A stretch of DNA of 64,000 bases. Source: Afipia massiliensis (lineage in GTDB: Bacteria; Pseudomonadota; Alphaproteobacteria; Rhizobiales; Xanthobacteraceae). The notes below the pieces were generated by a model. That model was not told the origin of the DNA. It did no database searches and was given only the letters and a program-made list of their open reading frames with translations. Shown here one piece after another: positions 42,843-51,477 of the stretch. Both the position numbers and the translations under genes were made by a program. Every line of letters starts with the position of its first letter. The stretch's first letter is position 1. The stretch spans positions 3,101,501-3,165,500 of the forward strand of contig NZ_LBIA02000001.1 in the NCBI RefSeq assembly GCF_001006325.2, written 5' to 3'.

Positions 42843-43274
42843 GTGTCTGCTTCATCACACACACATAACCACGACCCCGAAGAAGGGCTGACGTTTCAGC
42901 CCAAATTCGACGCGTCCGGCCTCGTGACCTGTGTTGCAACCGACGCCGCCTCCGGCGACGTGCTGATGGTGGCACACATGAACGACGAGGCGCTGCGCAA
43001 GACCATCGCCAGCGGCGAGGCCTGGTACTACAGTCGCTCGCGCAAGGCGTTGTGGCGCAAGGGCGAAAGCTCCGGCCACGTTCAGCGCGTGATCGAGATG
43101 CGGATGGATTGCGATCAGGATGCCGTTTGGATCCGGGTCGAGCAGACCGGGGCGGCCTGCCACACCGGGCGGCGCTCATGCTTCTACCGTGCCGTCATCG
43201 GCGAGGGTGGAGAGGCGAAGCTGACGTTCATCGACGCCGACAAGGTGTTCGATCCCGCCAAGGTCTATCGCTAG
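42843..43274 (+). CDS. hisI: Phosphoribosyl-AMP cyclohydrolase
   Basis: Third step of histidine biosynthesis, opening the adenine ring of phosphoribosyl-AMP. Length 143 residues, without a fused HisE domain. Metal ligands are in [11 protein letters not shown] and [24 protein letters not shown] and [14 protein letters not shown] are family signatures. The start was set at the GTG at 42843 ([15 protein letters not shown]); the frame is open upstream only through repeat DNA. A weak ribosome site is masked by the adjacent repeat, which could influence translation. Confidence 0.95.
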   Translation: MSASSHTHNHDPEEGLTFQPKFDASGLVTCVATDAASGDVLMVAHMNDEALRKTIASGEAWYYSRSRKALWRKGESSGHVQRVIEMRMDCDQDAVWIRVEQTGAACHTGRRSCFYRAVIGEGGEAKLTFIDADKVFDPAKVYR

Positions 43275-43304
43275 ACGCTGGCGTGAGGGAAGGCCCTCGC
43301 GGGG

Positions 43305-43439
43305 TCAGTCCTTCCGAAGCCTGCGCTTGGCCCGCTGATCCTCGATGCTCCAGAACAGAGCGGTCGATGTGATCAGCAAGCAAGCGATCAGCCCCAGGAA
43401 AGCCCATGTCGCGTCGGGTATGCTGAGTGCGTTGATCAT
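43305..43439 (-). CDS. Small single-pass membrane protein, hypothetical
   Basis: Forty-four residues from the ATG at 43439: MINALSIPDATWAFLGL, then a hydrophobic stretch (IACLLITSTALFW), then a basic charged tail (EDQRAKRRLRKD). The composition fits a real small membrane protein. A longer frame starts at 43487. It is convergent with hisI. No family recognised. Confidence 0.45.
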   Translation of the reverse strand: MINALSIPDATWAFLGLIACLLITSTALFWSIEDQRAKRRLRKD

Positions 43440-43530
43440 GCTCAGGACAATGCAAAGCGTGGACCTTCGGGCATGTGAGAGCTGCATGGCTGCTGCATGC
43501 CCAGCGTTAACCGGCGCGCATTCGGGGACA

Positions 43531-43545
43531 TTAACCCCTCATTAA
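43531..43545. promoter_or_regulatory. Perfect CtrA-type box TTAA-N7-TTAA
   Basis: TTAACCCCTCATTAA, followed by CC, matches the CtrA consensus. It lies 50 bp upstream of the transglycosylase start at 43595, a position suitable for activation or repression. Confidence 0.5.
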
Positions 43546-43594
43546 CCATAAATGCGGCACGCTGCGGAAGGTTCCTGGGGAGCGGGCACCAAAC

Positions 43595-44584
43595 ATGGCG
43601 ATCGATTCAACAACCATCGGTGCTGGGCTGGCTTCTGCACGCGCGAAAATCGCGGGCACGATCAAGAATGCCGCCAGCGCCACCGGCGCCAGTTTTGAGT
43701 ATCTGATTTCGGCTGCGAAAATCGAATCCAATCTCAATCCCAAGGCGCAGGCTTCGACGTCCTCGGCGCGGGGACTTTACCAGTTCATCGAGCAGACTTG
43801 GCTCGGTACGGTGAAAGAGGCGGGGAGCGCATTCGGTTTCGGCAAGTATGCCGACGCGATCTCGAAATCCGGGTCAGGCCGCTATACGGTCGCCGATTCC
43901 GCCACGCGGGACGAAATTCTGAAGCTGCGCGACGACCCTGCCGCCAACGCGGCCATGGCGGGCGTGCTCACGCAATCCAACAGTTTCAAGCTGACCGGCA
44001 TGATCGGCCGCCGCCCGACCGACAGCGAACTTTACATGGCGCATTTCATGGGCGTCAGCGGCGCGTCCAAGCTGATCTCGAAGGCCGAGGACAGCCCGGG
44101 TGTGTCTGGCCCCGCGATGTTTCCGAGTGCGGCGGCCGCCAACCGCTCGATCTTCTACAATCGCGACGGCAGCGCGCGCAGCGTCTCGCAGGTCTATTCG
44201 GTGCTGACGTCGCGCTATGACGCTGCGGCGAATTCCCAGACGGCGCGCACCGCGATGGCGGCTGCCGGTGTTACGCCCGGTTCGCGCATGGCGGCGGCAC
44301 CTGCGCCGATCGACAACGCGGCCTATCTCTCGAGCTTCCCGCAGGTTCGCACGCCCGACGCTGCGCCCACGCAGGTCGCATCACTGCAAACGCCTGCCCA
44401 GCCTGTCTTCCGTTCGCTGTACCAGACTGGAGACCGCCCCGAGCCGGTGTCGAACGCCGTGCGCGAGCTGTGGGGCAACAACACCTCGCTGACCAAGCCG
44501 CTGCCGGCGGGCGGCGCGACCCGGACGGAGGCCCCGCAGGGCCTCGGCCTGTTCAGCGATTCGACCGGCGTATTCAGCGGGTGA
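43595..44584 (+). CDS. Lytic transglycosylase domain protein
   Basis: Protein of 329 residues with an SLT-type domain in its first 200 residues. The catalytic glutamate is Glu44 in ISAAKIESNLNP, followed by SARGLYQFIEQTWLGTV. There is no signal peptide, which is common for transglycosylases delivered by a flagellar or other secretion apparatus. The C-terminal part is long, alanine- and proline-rich and probably disordered. A perfect CtrA-type box 50 bp upstream suggests cell-cycle or motility control. It cleaves peptidoglycan between MurNAc and GlcNAc. Confidence 0.85.
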   Translation: MAIDSTTIGAGLASARAKIAGTIKNAASATGASFEYLISAAKIESNLNPKAQASTSSARGLYQFIEQTWLGTVKEAGSAFGFGKYADAISKSGSGRYTVADSATRDEILKLRDDPAANAAMAGVLTQSNSFKLTGMIGRRPTDSELYMAHFMGVSGASKLISKAEDSPGVSGPAMFPSAAAANRSIFYNRDGSARSVSQVYSVLTSRYDAAANSQTARTAMAAAGVTPGSRMAAAPAPIDNAAYLSSFPQVRTPDAAPTQVASLQTPAQPVFRSLYQTGDRPEPVSNAVRELWGNNTSLTKPLPAGGATRTEAPQGLGLFSDSTGVFSG

Positions 44585-44596
44585 TGAACCCCTGGC

Positions 44597-44717
44597 GTGT
44601 CATGCGCGGGCTTGACCCGCGCATCCATCTTCAAAAAACTCTTTCCAAAGTGATGGATTGCCGGGTCATAGGCGAGCGGAAGCGACGCCGTTCTTCGAAC
44701 GGCTATGCCCGGCAGTG
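44597..44717. repeat. Palindromic repeat, diverged family B relative
   Basis: Two arm sets: CATGCGCGGGCTTGACCCGCGCATCC near the start, and GGATTGCCGGGTCATAGGC plus GCCCGGCAGTGACA near the end, with a TTCTTCGAACGGC segment between them. It separates the transglycosylase and TauE-type genes. Confidence 0.65.
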
Positions 44718-44767
44718 ACAATTGAGACAACATCGCCAGTTCGTGCCCTTCAGCACAAGGCCATTCC

Positions 44768-45493
44768 TTGATCTATGCCTTCATCCTCATCGTCGGCTTC
44801 GCCGCCGGCATCATCAGCGGCATCGTGGGCACCGGCTCCTCGATCATGCTGCTGCCGGTGCTTGCCTACGCCTTCGGGCCGAAGCAGGCGGTGCCGATCA
44901 TGGCGATTGCGGCGATCATGGCGAACCTCTCGCGTATCATCGCGTGGTGGCGGGAAGTCGACTGGCGGGCTGTTGCCGCTTACGCGATTCCGGGCGTACC
45001 CGCTGCAGCGCTTGGCGCGCGGACGCTGCTCGCGCTGCCATCAGGCGTGGTGGATGTCACCATCGGCGTGTTCCTGATTGCGATGATCCCGCTGCGGCGC
45101 TGGATGGCGGCGCATAACTTCACGTTGCCGCTGTGGTCGCTCGCGATCATCGGTGCGGTCGCGGGCTATCTCACCGGCATCGTGGCGTCCACCGGACCCA
45201 TTACGGTGCCGATCTTCATGTCCTACGGTCTCGTCAAGGGCGCGCTGCTCGGCACCGAAGCCGCCGGGTCGCTGGCGATCTATATCAGCAAGGCGATCAC
45301 GTTCCAGCGCTTCGACGCGCTGCCGCTCGACATCATCCTGAAAGGATTGATCGCCGGGTCGTCGCTTTTCGCCGGTGCCTTCATTGCCAAGCGCTTCGTG
45401 GTGAAGCTCGATCCCGATGCGTTCCGTCTGCTGATGGACGGCCTAATGCTGGTCGCGGGCCTGTCGATGTTCTGGAGTGCAATTCAAAGCTGA
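44768..45493 (+). CDS. TauE/SafE-family sulfite exporter-like membrane protein
   Basis: Inner-membrane protein of 241 residues with about eight hydrophobic segments in two homologous halves. The glycine-rich AGIISGIVGTGSSIMLLPVLAY opens the first half and AGYLTGIVASTGPITVPIFMSYG the second, as is typical of the TauE/SafE exporters of sulfite, sulfoacetate or related anions. It starts at a TTG (44768). No sulfonate catabolic genes are adjacent, so the exported ion is uncertain. Confidence 0.85.
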   Translation: MIYAFILIVGFAAGIISGIVGTGSSIMLLPVLAYAFGPKQAVPIMAIAAIMANLSRIIAWWREVDWRAVAAYAIPGVPAAALGARTLLALPSGVVDVTIGVFLIAMIPLRRWMAAHNFTLPLWSLAIIGAVAGYLTGIVASTGPITVPIFMSYGLVKGALLGTEAAGSLAIYISKAITFQRFDALPLDIILKGLIAGSSLFAGAFIAKRFVVKLDPDAFRLLMDGLMLVAGLSMFWSAIQS

Positions 45494-45533
45494 GACTTTG
45501 ATTCAGCTTTGAATCGCAGCGCGTTGATGCGAC

Positions 45534-45959
45534 TCACTTTGGCAGTGAACCCTCTGCATAAAGTTCCGCGAATTCCTTGCTCGGCGGAATCGGCTTGATC
45601 ACGTCGATCAGCACGCCATTGGGGTCCGACGTGATGAAGTGGCGCTGCCCGAAGGCTTCGTCGCGCAGCGGAATCAGGATCGGGAGGCCCGCTGCCTTTG
45701 CCTTGGCATACATCTCATCGGGATCCTCGACTTCGAAGTTCAACAGCAATCCCGACACCCGGCCACGGCCGACCTTCGGGATCGTTTCGTGGCTGCCGTT
45801 CAGGACGGCGAGATTTACCGAGTCGTCGGCGGTCGACTGGAGATGGATGTACCAGTCCGCTCGGAACTTCTCCTCGAAGCCGAAATGTGCCGTGTAGAAG
45901 TCGGCGGTGGCATACACGTCGTGGGTCATGATGACGGGGTAGTAGCTGGTGATTTTCAT
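45534..45959 (-). CDS. VOC-family protein (glyoxalase/bleomycin-resistance fold)
   Basis: Vicinal-oxygen-chelate protein of 141 residues: [27 protein letters not shown] opens the first beta-alpha module and [39 protein letters not shown] the second. The ATG at 45959 has AAGGGATGACCAC before it; 45968 is an in-frame alternative. The gene is divergent from a TetR-type regulator and its promoter contains two perfect operators, so it is almost certainly the regulator's target. It may bind or modify a toxic small molecule. Confidence 0.87.
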   Translation of the reverse strand: MKITSYYPVIMTHDVYATADFYTAHFGFEEKFRADWYIHLQSTADDSVNLAVLNGSHETIPKVGRGRVSGLLLNFEVEDPDEMYAKAKAAGLPILIPLRDEAFGQRHFITSDPNGVLIDVIKPIPPSKEFAELYAEGSLPK

Positions 45960-45981
45960 GGTGGTCATCCCTTGCCAGTTA

Positions 45982-45998
45982 ACATACAGTCTGTATGT
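45982..45998. promoter_or_regulatory. TetR-type operator 1, ACATACAG-T-CTGTATGT
   Basis: Perfect 8-bp inverted repeat with a one-base centre, 23 bp upstream of the VOC gene start. An identical half-site pair recurs 30 bp away. Confidence 0.8.
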
Positions 45999-46011
45999 TT
46001 AATTGCGAATA

Positions 46012-46028
46012 ACATACAGGCTGTATGT
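46012..46028. promoter_or_regulatory. TetR-type operator 2, ACATACAG-G-CTGTATGT
   Basis: Perfect 8-bp inverted repeat directly abutting the start codon of the regulator gene at 46029. Centres of the two operators are exactly 30 bp apart. Binding here would block both divergent genes. Confidence 0.8.
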
Positions 46029-46622
46029 ATGCAAGAGTCCGATTCAAAGAATTTGCCGCGCTCAAACCGCGACCGGACAGAGAAGACCCGGGCAGCCCTC
46101 ATGCAGGCGGCCCGGTCCTTATTTGTCAGTAAAGGGTACGGAGACACCTCTACGCCGGAAATCGTCGCGGCTGCAGGCATTACGCGCGGCGCGCTCTACC
46201 ATCACTTCGAGGACAAGCGCGCGCTGTTCAGGGCCATCGTCATGGACGAGGCGCTCGCGGTAGCCAGTGCCATCGAGCGCGAAGCGCCCGCGGGATTGAG
46301 TCCCATCGATGCGCTGCTGAGCGGAAGCGCAGCCTATCTCGATGCCATGCGCGCGCCGGGACGAACGCGACTGCTGTTGATCGAAGGACCCTCGGTTCTC
46401 GGCCCGACAGAGATGAAAAAACTCGACGAGGACAATGCAGCACGCACGCTGCGCAGCGGCCTCGAAGCGGCAATTGATACGCGTGGCTTGCCGTTTGCGG
46501 CGCTCGCAGATCTGTTGTCGGCAGCCTTCGATCGCGCGGCTCTCGCCATCGATGCCGGCGAAGATGCGCAGGAGTACGCGGCAGCCATCGCGGTGTTGAT
46601 CCGCCGTGTTGTCGACGGATAG
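46029..46622 (+). CDS. TetR/AcrR-family transcriptional regulator
   Basis: Regulator of 197 residues. The N-terminal helix-turn-helix is VSKGYGDTSTPEIVAAAGITRGALYHHFEDKRALF (about residues 36-70), followed by a helical ligand-binding domain. The ATG at 46029 follows operator 2 without any ribosome site, so translation may be leaderless or initiate weakly. Two identical operators in the shared promoter suggest that it represses itself and the divergent VOC gene until a small-molecule inducer arrives. Confidence 0.9.
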   Translation: MQESDSKNLPRSNRDRTEKTRAALMQAARSLFVSKGYGDTSTPEIVAAAGITRGALYHHFEDKRALFRAIVMDEALAVASAIEREAPAGLSPIDALLSGSAAYLDAMRAPGRTRLLLIEGPSVLGPTEMKKLDEDNAARTLRSGLEAAIDTRGLPFAALADLLSAAFDRAALAIDAGEDAQEYAAAIAVLIRRVVDG

Positions 46623-46642
46623 CTCCGGGCGCCGATAGTGGG

Positions 46643-46657
46643 TTAACAAAACATCAA
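46643..46657. promoter_or_regulatory. CtrA-like box TTAA-N7-TCAA
   Basis: TTAACAAAACATCAA matches seven of the eight fixed CtrA positions. It lies about 110 bp upstream of the DUF2336 gene. Confidence 0.3.
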
Positions 46658-46765
46658 CAAACACAGCCGTTTATGGTGAACGTTTTCTTAAGTGTCATGG
46701 TTTACGGTTCGTAACAGTGGCGTCGCGTCGCGGTGCCTTGGCATGTTGCGTAAGCCGGAACACCC

Positions 46766-48244
46766 ATGATCGTTCGGCAGTTTATTAGTTGGGTTCGCAC
46801 TGCTCCCGCGGGGGAGCGCGCAGAGGCGACGCGGTGTCTGGCCCGCGCCTGGCTCGTTTCCGATTTATCGGAAGACGATCGCGCCGCCGCCGAAGGCGCG
46901 CTGCTAATGCTTCTCGACGATGCGTCGCCGCTGGTCCGGCAGGCGATGGCTGAAGTTTTCGCCCATTCGATGGACGCGCCATCCGCCATCGTCGCGGCGC
47001 TCGCCGTCGACCAGCCCTCGGTTGCGGTTTCCATTCTCGAACATTCACCGCTGCTGCTCGACTCCGATCTCGTGGACATCGTTGCGACCGGAAATTCCGA
47101 GACGCAATGCGCCATCGCGCGCCGCTTCGATCTGCCGCCGTCGGTTTGCGCAGCAATTGCAGAAGTCGGCTGTGCGTCATCGGCGCTGGAACTGATCGAA
47201 AATCGCGCCGCCCAGTTGGCCCCGTTCTCGCTGGCGCGCATCGCCGATCGTCACGGCCATCTCGCCGCGATCCGCGAGTCGCTGCTGACGATGGATGAAT
47301 TGCCCGCTGCTGTGCGGCTCGGGCTGGCGCAGAAGCTTTCTGATACGCTGACGCAACTGGTGACCGCACGCGACTGGCTTCACCCCGATCGCGCCCGGCG
47401 CATCGCAGGCGAAGCGATGGAGCGCTCCACGGTCAACATCGCCGCCCAGACGCGCGGCGCGGATATGACCGCGTTGGTCAGTCATCTGCGCTCCATCGGT
47501 CAGCTCAATGCCGGGCTGATCCTGCGCGCTTTGCTGTCGGGCAATATCGAACTGTTCGAGGAGTCGCTGGTCGAGTTGTCCGGCTTGCCGGCCAGCCGCG
47601 TGGCTGCGATCGTCCACGATCGCGGCGGCAACAGCCTGAACGCGTTGCTGGCGAAAGCCGGCTTGCCGGAATCGACCTATCGCGCTTTCCGCGCCGCGCT
47701 CGAAGCGTCGAACGAAATCGGTTTCATCGGCACGGTCGCCGGCGCGACGCGGCTGCGCCGCCGCATGGTCGAGCGTGTGCTGACCCAGTGCGAGACATCG
47801 GAAACGGTGTCGGAGCCGTTGCTAGTCCTGCTGCGGCGCTTCGCGATGGAATCGGCGCGCGAGGAAGCGCGGCTGTTCTGCGACGATCTCGCGGCGGAGG
47901 ATTTTGTCGGCACCCTGAGTGCGCATGCCGCCGCCGAACAGATCCGCGACTATACATATGAGGCAGACACGGTCCTGTATCCGGAGCAGGAGGAATACGT
48001 GGCCGCCGAAGTTTACGCGGCGGTTGACCACTACGATGAGGCTGAACACTACGCATCGGCTGAGGACTATACCCCGGTCGAGGACTATGCCACGGTCGAA
48101 GACTATGTCCGGGTCAAGGAGTACGCTCCGGTCGAGGAATATGATCGGGCCGAAGACGACAACGCCGCTGATCGCTACGCAGATGTCGCTGACGACCATA
48201 GATATCGCGATTACTCGTACGACGACCGGCGCATCGCGGCGTAA
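46766..48244 (+). CDS. DUF2336 protein with acidic tyrosine-rich C-terminal repeats
   Basis: Protein of 492 residues. The first 390 residues are helical, HEAT-like repeats of the DUF2336 family (ASPLVRQAMAEVFAHS, QPSVAVSILEHSPLLLDSDLVDIV). From about residue 395 the chain becomes acidic and tyrosine-rich. Residues 430-465 are six tandem hexapeptides of the type xxVEDY (for example ATVEDY, APVEEY), encoded by an 18-base tandem repeat at 48053-48160. There is no signal peptide. It lies just upstream of the convergent Hpt gene. Function is unknown; DUF2336 proteins often lie near two-component genes. Confidence 0.82.
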   Translation: MIVRQFISWVRTAPAGERAEATRCLARAWLVSDLSEDDRAAAEGALLMLLDDASPLVRQAMAEVFAHSMDAPSAIVAALAVDQPSVAVSILEHSPLLLDSDLVDIVATGNSETQCAIARRFDLPPSVCAAIAEVGCASSALELIENRAAQLAPFSLARIADRHGHLAAIRESLLTMDELPAAVRLGLAQKLSDTLTQLVTARDWLHPDRARRIAGEAMERSTVNIAAQTRGADMTALVSHLRSIGQLNAGLILRALLSGNIELFEESLVELSGLPASRVAAIVHDRGGNSLNALLAKAGLPESTYRAFRAALEASNEIGFIGTVAGATRLRRRMVERVLTQCETSETVSEPLLVLLRRFAMESAREEARLFCDDLAAEDFVGTLSAHAAAEQIRDYTYEADTVLYPEQEEYVAAEVYAAVDHYDEAEHYASAEDYTPVEDYATVEDYVRVKEYAPVEEYDRAEDDNAADRYADVADDHRYRDYSYDDRRIAA

Positions 48245-48278
48245 CCCTTTCTGACGTTATTTCTGTCAATTACTATCG

Positions 48279-48434
48279 TCGTCCCGGCGCAGGCCGGGAC
48301 CCATAACCACCGGATTCTCTGTAATCAAAGAGAGTGGTTTCCGTCGTACGCTGATGATCTAGGGATGATGGGTCCCGGCCGGAGCCTGTCATCGGGCCGG
48401 CGAAGCCGGACCCGTTGGCCGGGACGACGCTGTG
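48279..48434. repeat. Dispersed palindromic repeat, family C-like
   Basis: Outer arms CGTCGTCCCGGC and GCCGGGACGACG (48422-48433), with inner GGGACCCAT and ATGGGTCCC arms. It fills the gap between the convergent DUF2336 and Hpt genes. Confidence 0.75.
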
Positions 48435-48441
48435 AACTATC

Positions 48442-49020
48442 TCAGCCTTCCGGCACGATGCTCGGCGCAAGCACTGCTTCGAGGTGCTCGGGGCGGTCGC
48501 GGTTGACGTGGATGAGATACTCGTCCGCGACGCCGCGCAGCTTCTTGCTCAGTTCATCGGCCATGCCGACGGCTGAGATCCGCGACTGCTCGCGATAGAT
48601 CGCCTGGATCGCGTTGACATGATGTTTGATCAGTTCGCCCGGCACCTGAGCGAGATCCGGCGCATGTTCGATGATCCGGCAGAGGCTTTCCGCGGCTGCG
48701 GCAGCGGTGGGAAAGCCGAACGTCGCGGCGCCGCCCTTGATGTCGTGTGCCGCGCGAAAAAGCTCTTCGCGATTCTCGCCGTTCAGTCCGTCGCGCGCGA
48801 TTGCCGCATAGGCCGCGCTCAGCCGATCACACTCCACCTGCATCCAGTCCTTGAATTCGCCGGACAGGGAGGCGAGCGCCTTTTCGGCACGCGCGACAGG
48901 ATCGTCGATGTCCTTCTCTTCGGAATACCGCACCATCTTGCGCAGCGGATTGGGCTGCGAGATGACCTGATGGTCCGCGAAGGTATCGACCTTGATTTCT
49001 GTTGGCGGCTTGCGGGCCAT
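48442..49020 (-). CDS. Hpt-domain phosphotransfer protein
   Basis: Cytoplasmic protein of 192 residues with a histidine phosphotransfer domain. The phospho-accepting residue is His92 in RAAHDIKGGAATFGF, in the expected helix. The N-terminal 50 residues are charged and possibly unstructured, and the C-terminal 70 residues form additional helices. It follows the response-regulator gene after only 8 bp, so the two are one operon. The sensor kinase that feeds them is not in the window. Confidence 0.87.
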   Translation of the reverse strand: MARKPPTEIKVDTFADHQVISQPNPLRKMVRYSEEKDIDDPVARAEKALASLSGEFKDWMQVECDRLSAAYAAIARDGLNGENREELFRAAHDIKGGAATFGFPTAAAAAESLCRIIEHAPDLAQVPGELIKHHVNAIQAIYREQSRISAVGMADELSKKLRGVADEYLIHVNRDRPEHLEAVLAPSIVPEG

Positions 49021-49028
49021 GAGTTTTC

Positions 49029-49574
49029 CTAGTTTCCGGAGCGGGCTTTTTCGAGTAGCGAGGGCTGCTGCATGATTTCGGCGTTGCCGCCACTGCGGCG
49101 CTCAAGGCCGATGTAGGCGGCGTTAGTGTTGCGGCGCCGGTCCGGTCCGAAGTAGTTTTTCGTCTTGATGAAGGGCCGGGGATTGGCCACGACATTGAGG
49201 ATGCGCTGATAAAGCCCCTTGGCGGAGATCGGCTTCGCCAGGAATTCAGTGACCCCGGCATCGCGCGCCACCATGACGCGGCGCTTTTCCGAATGGCCGG
49301 TCAGCATGATGATCGGTGCGTAGGGGTTACCCGCGCCGTCCGGCTGGCGGATCATCTGCGCGAGTTCGAGCCCGTCGAAAATCGGCATCGACCAGTCGGT
49401 GATGACGATGTCGGGGACGTAGTGGGAATACATTTCCAGCGCAGTTGCGCCGTCTTCCGCCTCATACACTTCGCGCGCGCCAAACGAATGCAGCAGCGTG
49501 CGCAGAATGCGCCGCATGTGCGCGTTGTCGTCGCACACGAGAAACCGCAGCTTGTTGAAGTCGATAATGAACAT
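49029..49574 (-). CDS. Single-domain response regulator with a conserved tail
   Basis: Protein of 181 residues. The receiver domain has Asp15, Asp16, the phosphoacceptor Asp60 (DIVITDWSMP) and Lys114 (FLAKPIS). There is no DNA-binding domain; instead a 50-residue basic tail follows (PFIKTKNYFGPDRRRN, ending EKARSGN). First gene of an operon with the Hpt protein, indicating a phosphorelay pair. The start was set at the ATG at 49574 (MFIIDFNKL); the frame is open to 49613. A CtrA-like box lies about 70 bp upstream. Confidence 0.87.
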   Translation of the reverse strand: MFIIDFNKLRFLVCDDNAHMRRILRTLLHSFGAREVYEAEDGATALEMYSHYVPDIVITDWSMPIFDGLELAQMIRQPDGAGNPYAPIIMLTGHSEKRRVMVARDAGVTEFLAKPISAKGLYQRILNVVANPRPFIKTKNYFGPDRRRNTNAAYIGLERRSGGNAEIMQQPSLLEKARSGN

Positions 49575-49639
49575 GCGCAGCCCGAGGTGGCGCACCGGGA
49601 AAACAGGGTACACCTCGCATTAACTATATGCGGCCGCCG

Positions 49640-49654
49640 TTAACGAATGGTTAT
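49640..49654. promoter_or_regulatory. CtrA-like box TTAA-N7-TTAT
   Basis: TTAACGAATGGTTAT matches seven of the eight fixed CtrA positions. It lies about 66 bp upstream of the response-regulator gene and next to another TTAAC at 49619. Confidence 0.35.
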
Positions 49655-49686
49655 CCACGCCGGCCGGGAAAGCCGGGCGCAGGGGA

Positions 49687-50466
49687 TTAGAACCCGAACT
49701 GCTCGCTGAGAATGCGCTCTTCCAGGCTGTGGCCGGGGTCGAACAGCATGCGGATCGAAATCGTCTTGTCCGCGATGATTTCGACCCGCTGCACGTCGCG
49801 GGCCTCGTCGTGATCGGCGACGGCGGCGACCGGGCGCTTGTCGGATTCGAGAACCTCGAACACGACGAAGGCGGTGTTGGGTAGCAGCGCGCCGCGCCAG
49901 CGGCGAGGGCGGAACGGACTGATCGGCGTCAGCGCGAGCAGCGCGGCGTTGATCGGTAGGATCGGCCCCTGCGCCGAAAGATTGTAGGCGGTCGAACCGG
50001 CAGGTGTTGCCACCATGATCCCGTCGGAGATCAGTTCGGCCATCCGCTCGTGTTCGTCGACCAGAATCCGCAACCGTGCAGCCTGATGGGTCTGCCGGAA
50101 CAGCGAGACCTCGTTGATGGCGTGATGGATATGCACCTTGCCGTGGATGTCGGTGGCGCGCATCAAGAGCGGATTGATCACGGTGAGCTTCGCTGCTTCC
50201 AGCCGGTCGATCAGCGAATGGTGGCTGAACTCATTCATCAGGAAGCCGACGGTGCCGCGATGCATCCCGTAGATCGGGATGCCGGAGCGCATGTGCCGGT
50301 GCAATGTCTGCAGCATCAGGCCGTCGCCGCCAAGCGCCACCACCACGTCGGCCTTGTCGGACGGCAGGTTGCCATAGGCAGCGACGAGCTGGGCGAGGGC
50401 CTGTTGGGCCTCATCGCTCGGGCCTGCCACAAAGGCAATCCGCTCGTATTTCTTCGACGTCGTCAT
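49687..50466 (-). CDS. nadK: NAD kinase
   Basis: Cytoplasmic enzyme of 259 residues phosphorylating NAD to NADP. The conserved GGDG motif is [29 protein letters not shown] and the HHAINEVSL segment (Asn-Glu) are also typical, as is [18 protein letters not shown]. The start at the ATG at 50466 ([15 protein letters not shown]) gives a protein of normal length for the alphaproteobacterial type. A monocistronic unit between the response-regulator operon and the TPR gene. Confidence 0.94.
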   Translation of the reverse strand: MTTSKKYERIAFVAGPSDEAQQALAQLVAAYGNLPSDKADVVVALGGDGLMLQTLHRHMRSGIPIYGMHRGTVGFLMNEFSHHSLIDRLEAAKLTVINPLLMRATDIHGKVHIHHAINEVSLFRQTHQAARLRILVDEHERMAELISDGIMVATPAGSTAYNLSAQGPILPINAALLALTPISPFRPRRWRGALLPNTAFVVFEVLESDKRPVAAVADHDEARDVQRVEIIADKTISIRMLFDPGHSLEERILSEQFGF

Positions 50467-50638
50467 GTCAGCCCCCGAGGCGCGGGCACAAGGTCGTGAA
50501 CGCGCGGGTTTCGTCTATACGAGGTTTTCGGGGGTTGTCGAGGCGCGATCAGGCCGCGCAAAACAGCCCCGCGCGGCCGATGACCGACCCGCGGGGCTTG
50601 ATCCGCCGGTTAACCAAGGCGGCTAACCGTGTCTCCGG

Positions 50639-51199
50639 TCAATAGGACGTCCGGCCACCGGTCAGCGCGGAGGCCAGCGATTGATATTCGGCGCTGTCGC
50701 GGCCCGCCAAGGCTTCGATCTTCGCGAGATGATGCTTCGCCTGTTCGCGGTTGCCCTGTTCGACCTGCCACAGACCATAATATTGCCAGGTGCGGACATG
50801 GCCGGGATCGGCCTTCAGAGCGCGCTCATACCAGACACTGGCAAGCTCGTAGTTGCCCAGCTTGCGATACGAATAGCCGATCAGATTGGCGACATCGGCG
50901 CGGTCGTCCTGACCGAGCGCCTTGAGCTGCGGAATGGCGGCGGCGTAGTCGTTCTGCTCGTAGATCGTTGCATAAGCGGTGCGATAGCCCTGCAGGAAAG
51001 CGGGATCCTCGACCGACGATTTCTTCTCGCCCTTTTTCTTGGACTCCGCTTTGGAACCCTTCGATTTGCTGCTGTCGGAAGCGGGAGGAGGCGAGGGCGT
51101 ATCCGAACCGGCGGCTTGCGCCAGATTGACGGTGGGCGCCGCGACGAACGCAGAAAGAATGAACGCCAGAGATATCTGCCTGATGGTCAAGTTGCTCAT
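50639..51199 (-). CDS. Exported tetratricopeptide-repeat protein
   Basis: Protein of 186 residues with a signal peptide (residues 1-29, ending NLAQA), a charged lysine- and serine-rich linker (SKSKGSKAESKKKGEKKSS), then about three tetratricopeptide repeats: YATIYEQNDYAAAIPQLKALGQ, VANLIGYSYRKLGNYELASVWYERALKADP and WQYYGLWQVEQGNREQAKHHLAKIEAL. It is probably periplasmic and acts by binding partner proteins. No neighbour gives its job. Confidence 0.82.
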   Translation of the reverse strand: MSNLTIRQISLAFILSAFVAAPTVNLAQAAGSDTPSPPPASDSSKSKGSKAESKKKGEKKSSVEDPAFLQGYRTAYATIYEQNDYAAAIPQLKALGQDDRADVANLIGYSYRKLGNYELASVWYERALKADPGHVRTWQYYGLWQVEQGNREQAKHHLAKIEALAGRDSAEYQSLASALTGGRTSY

Positions 51200-51477
51200 G
51201 CCAAGCCTCCGTTGATCAGCAAAACGATCCTATTCTGTTTGTACGTCTTAAACACCCGCTGGGTTCAAACATTCCTGCGATTTCCCGTCATAATTCCGGC
51301 GGTTTTTGGCCAGCCCGCCCCGGAACGTCTGCGCCTAACCAAACTGTCATCCAGATGAACGAAAGCCGCTGGCGCGCTTCAGATTGAGTTCAGCGCGCCC
51401 GGCCTAGCGTTGCTGGGACGATCGGCACCCGGCCATGCGACCGGCCACCTCTCGATCGCGTGAACAGGAGATATCCG

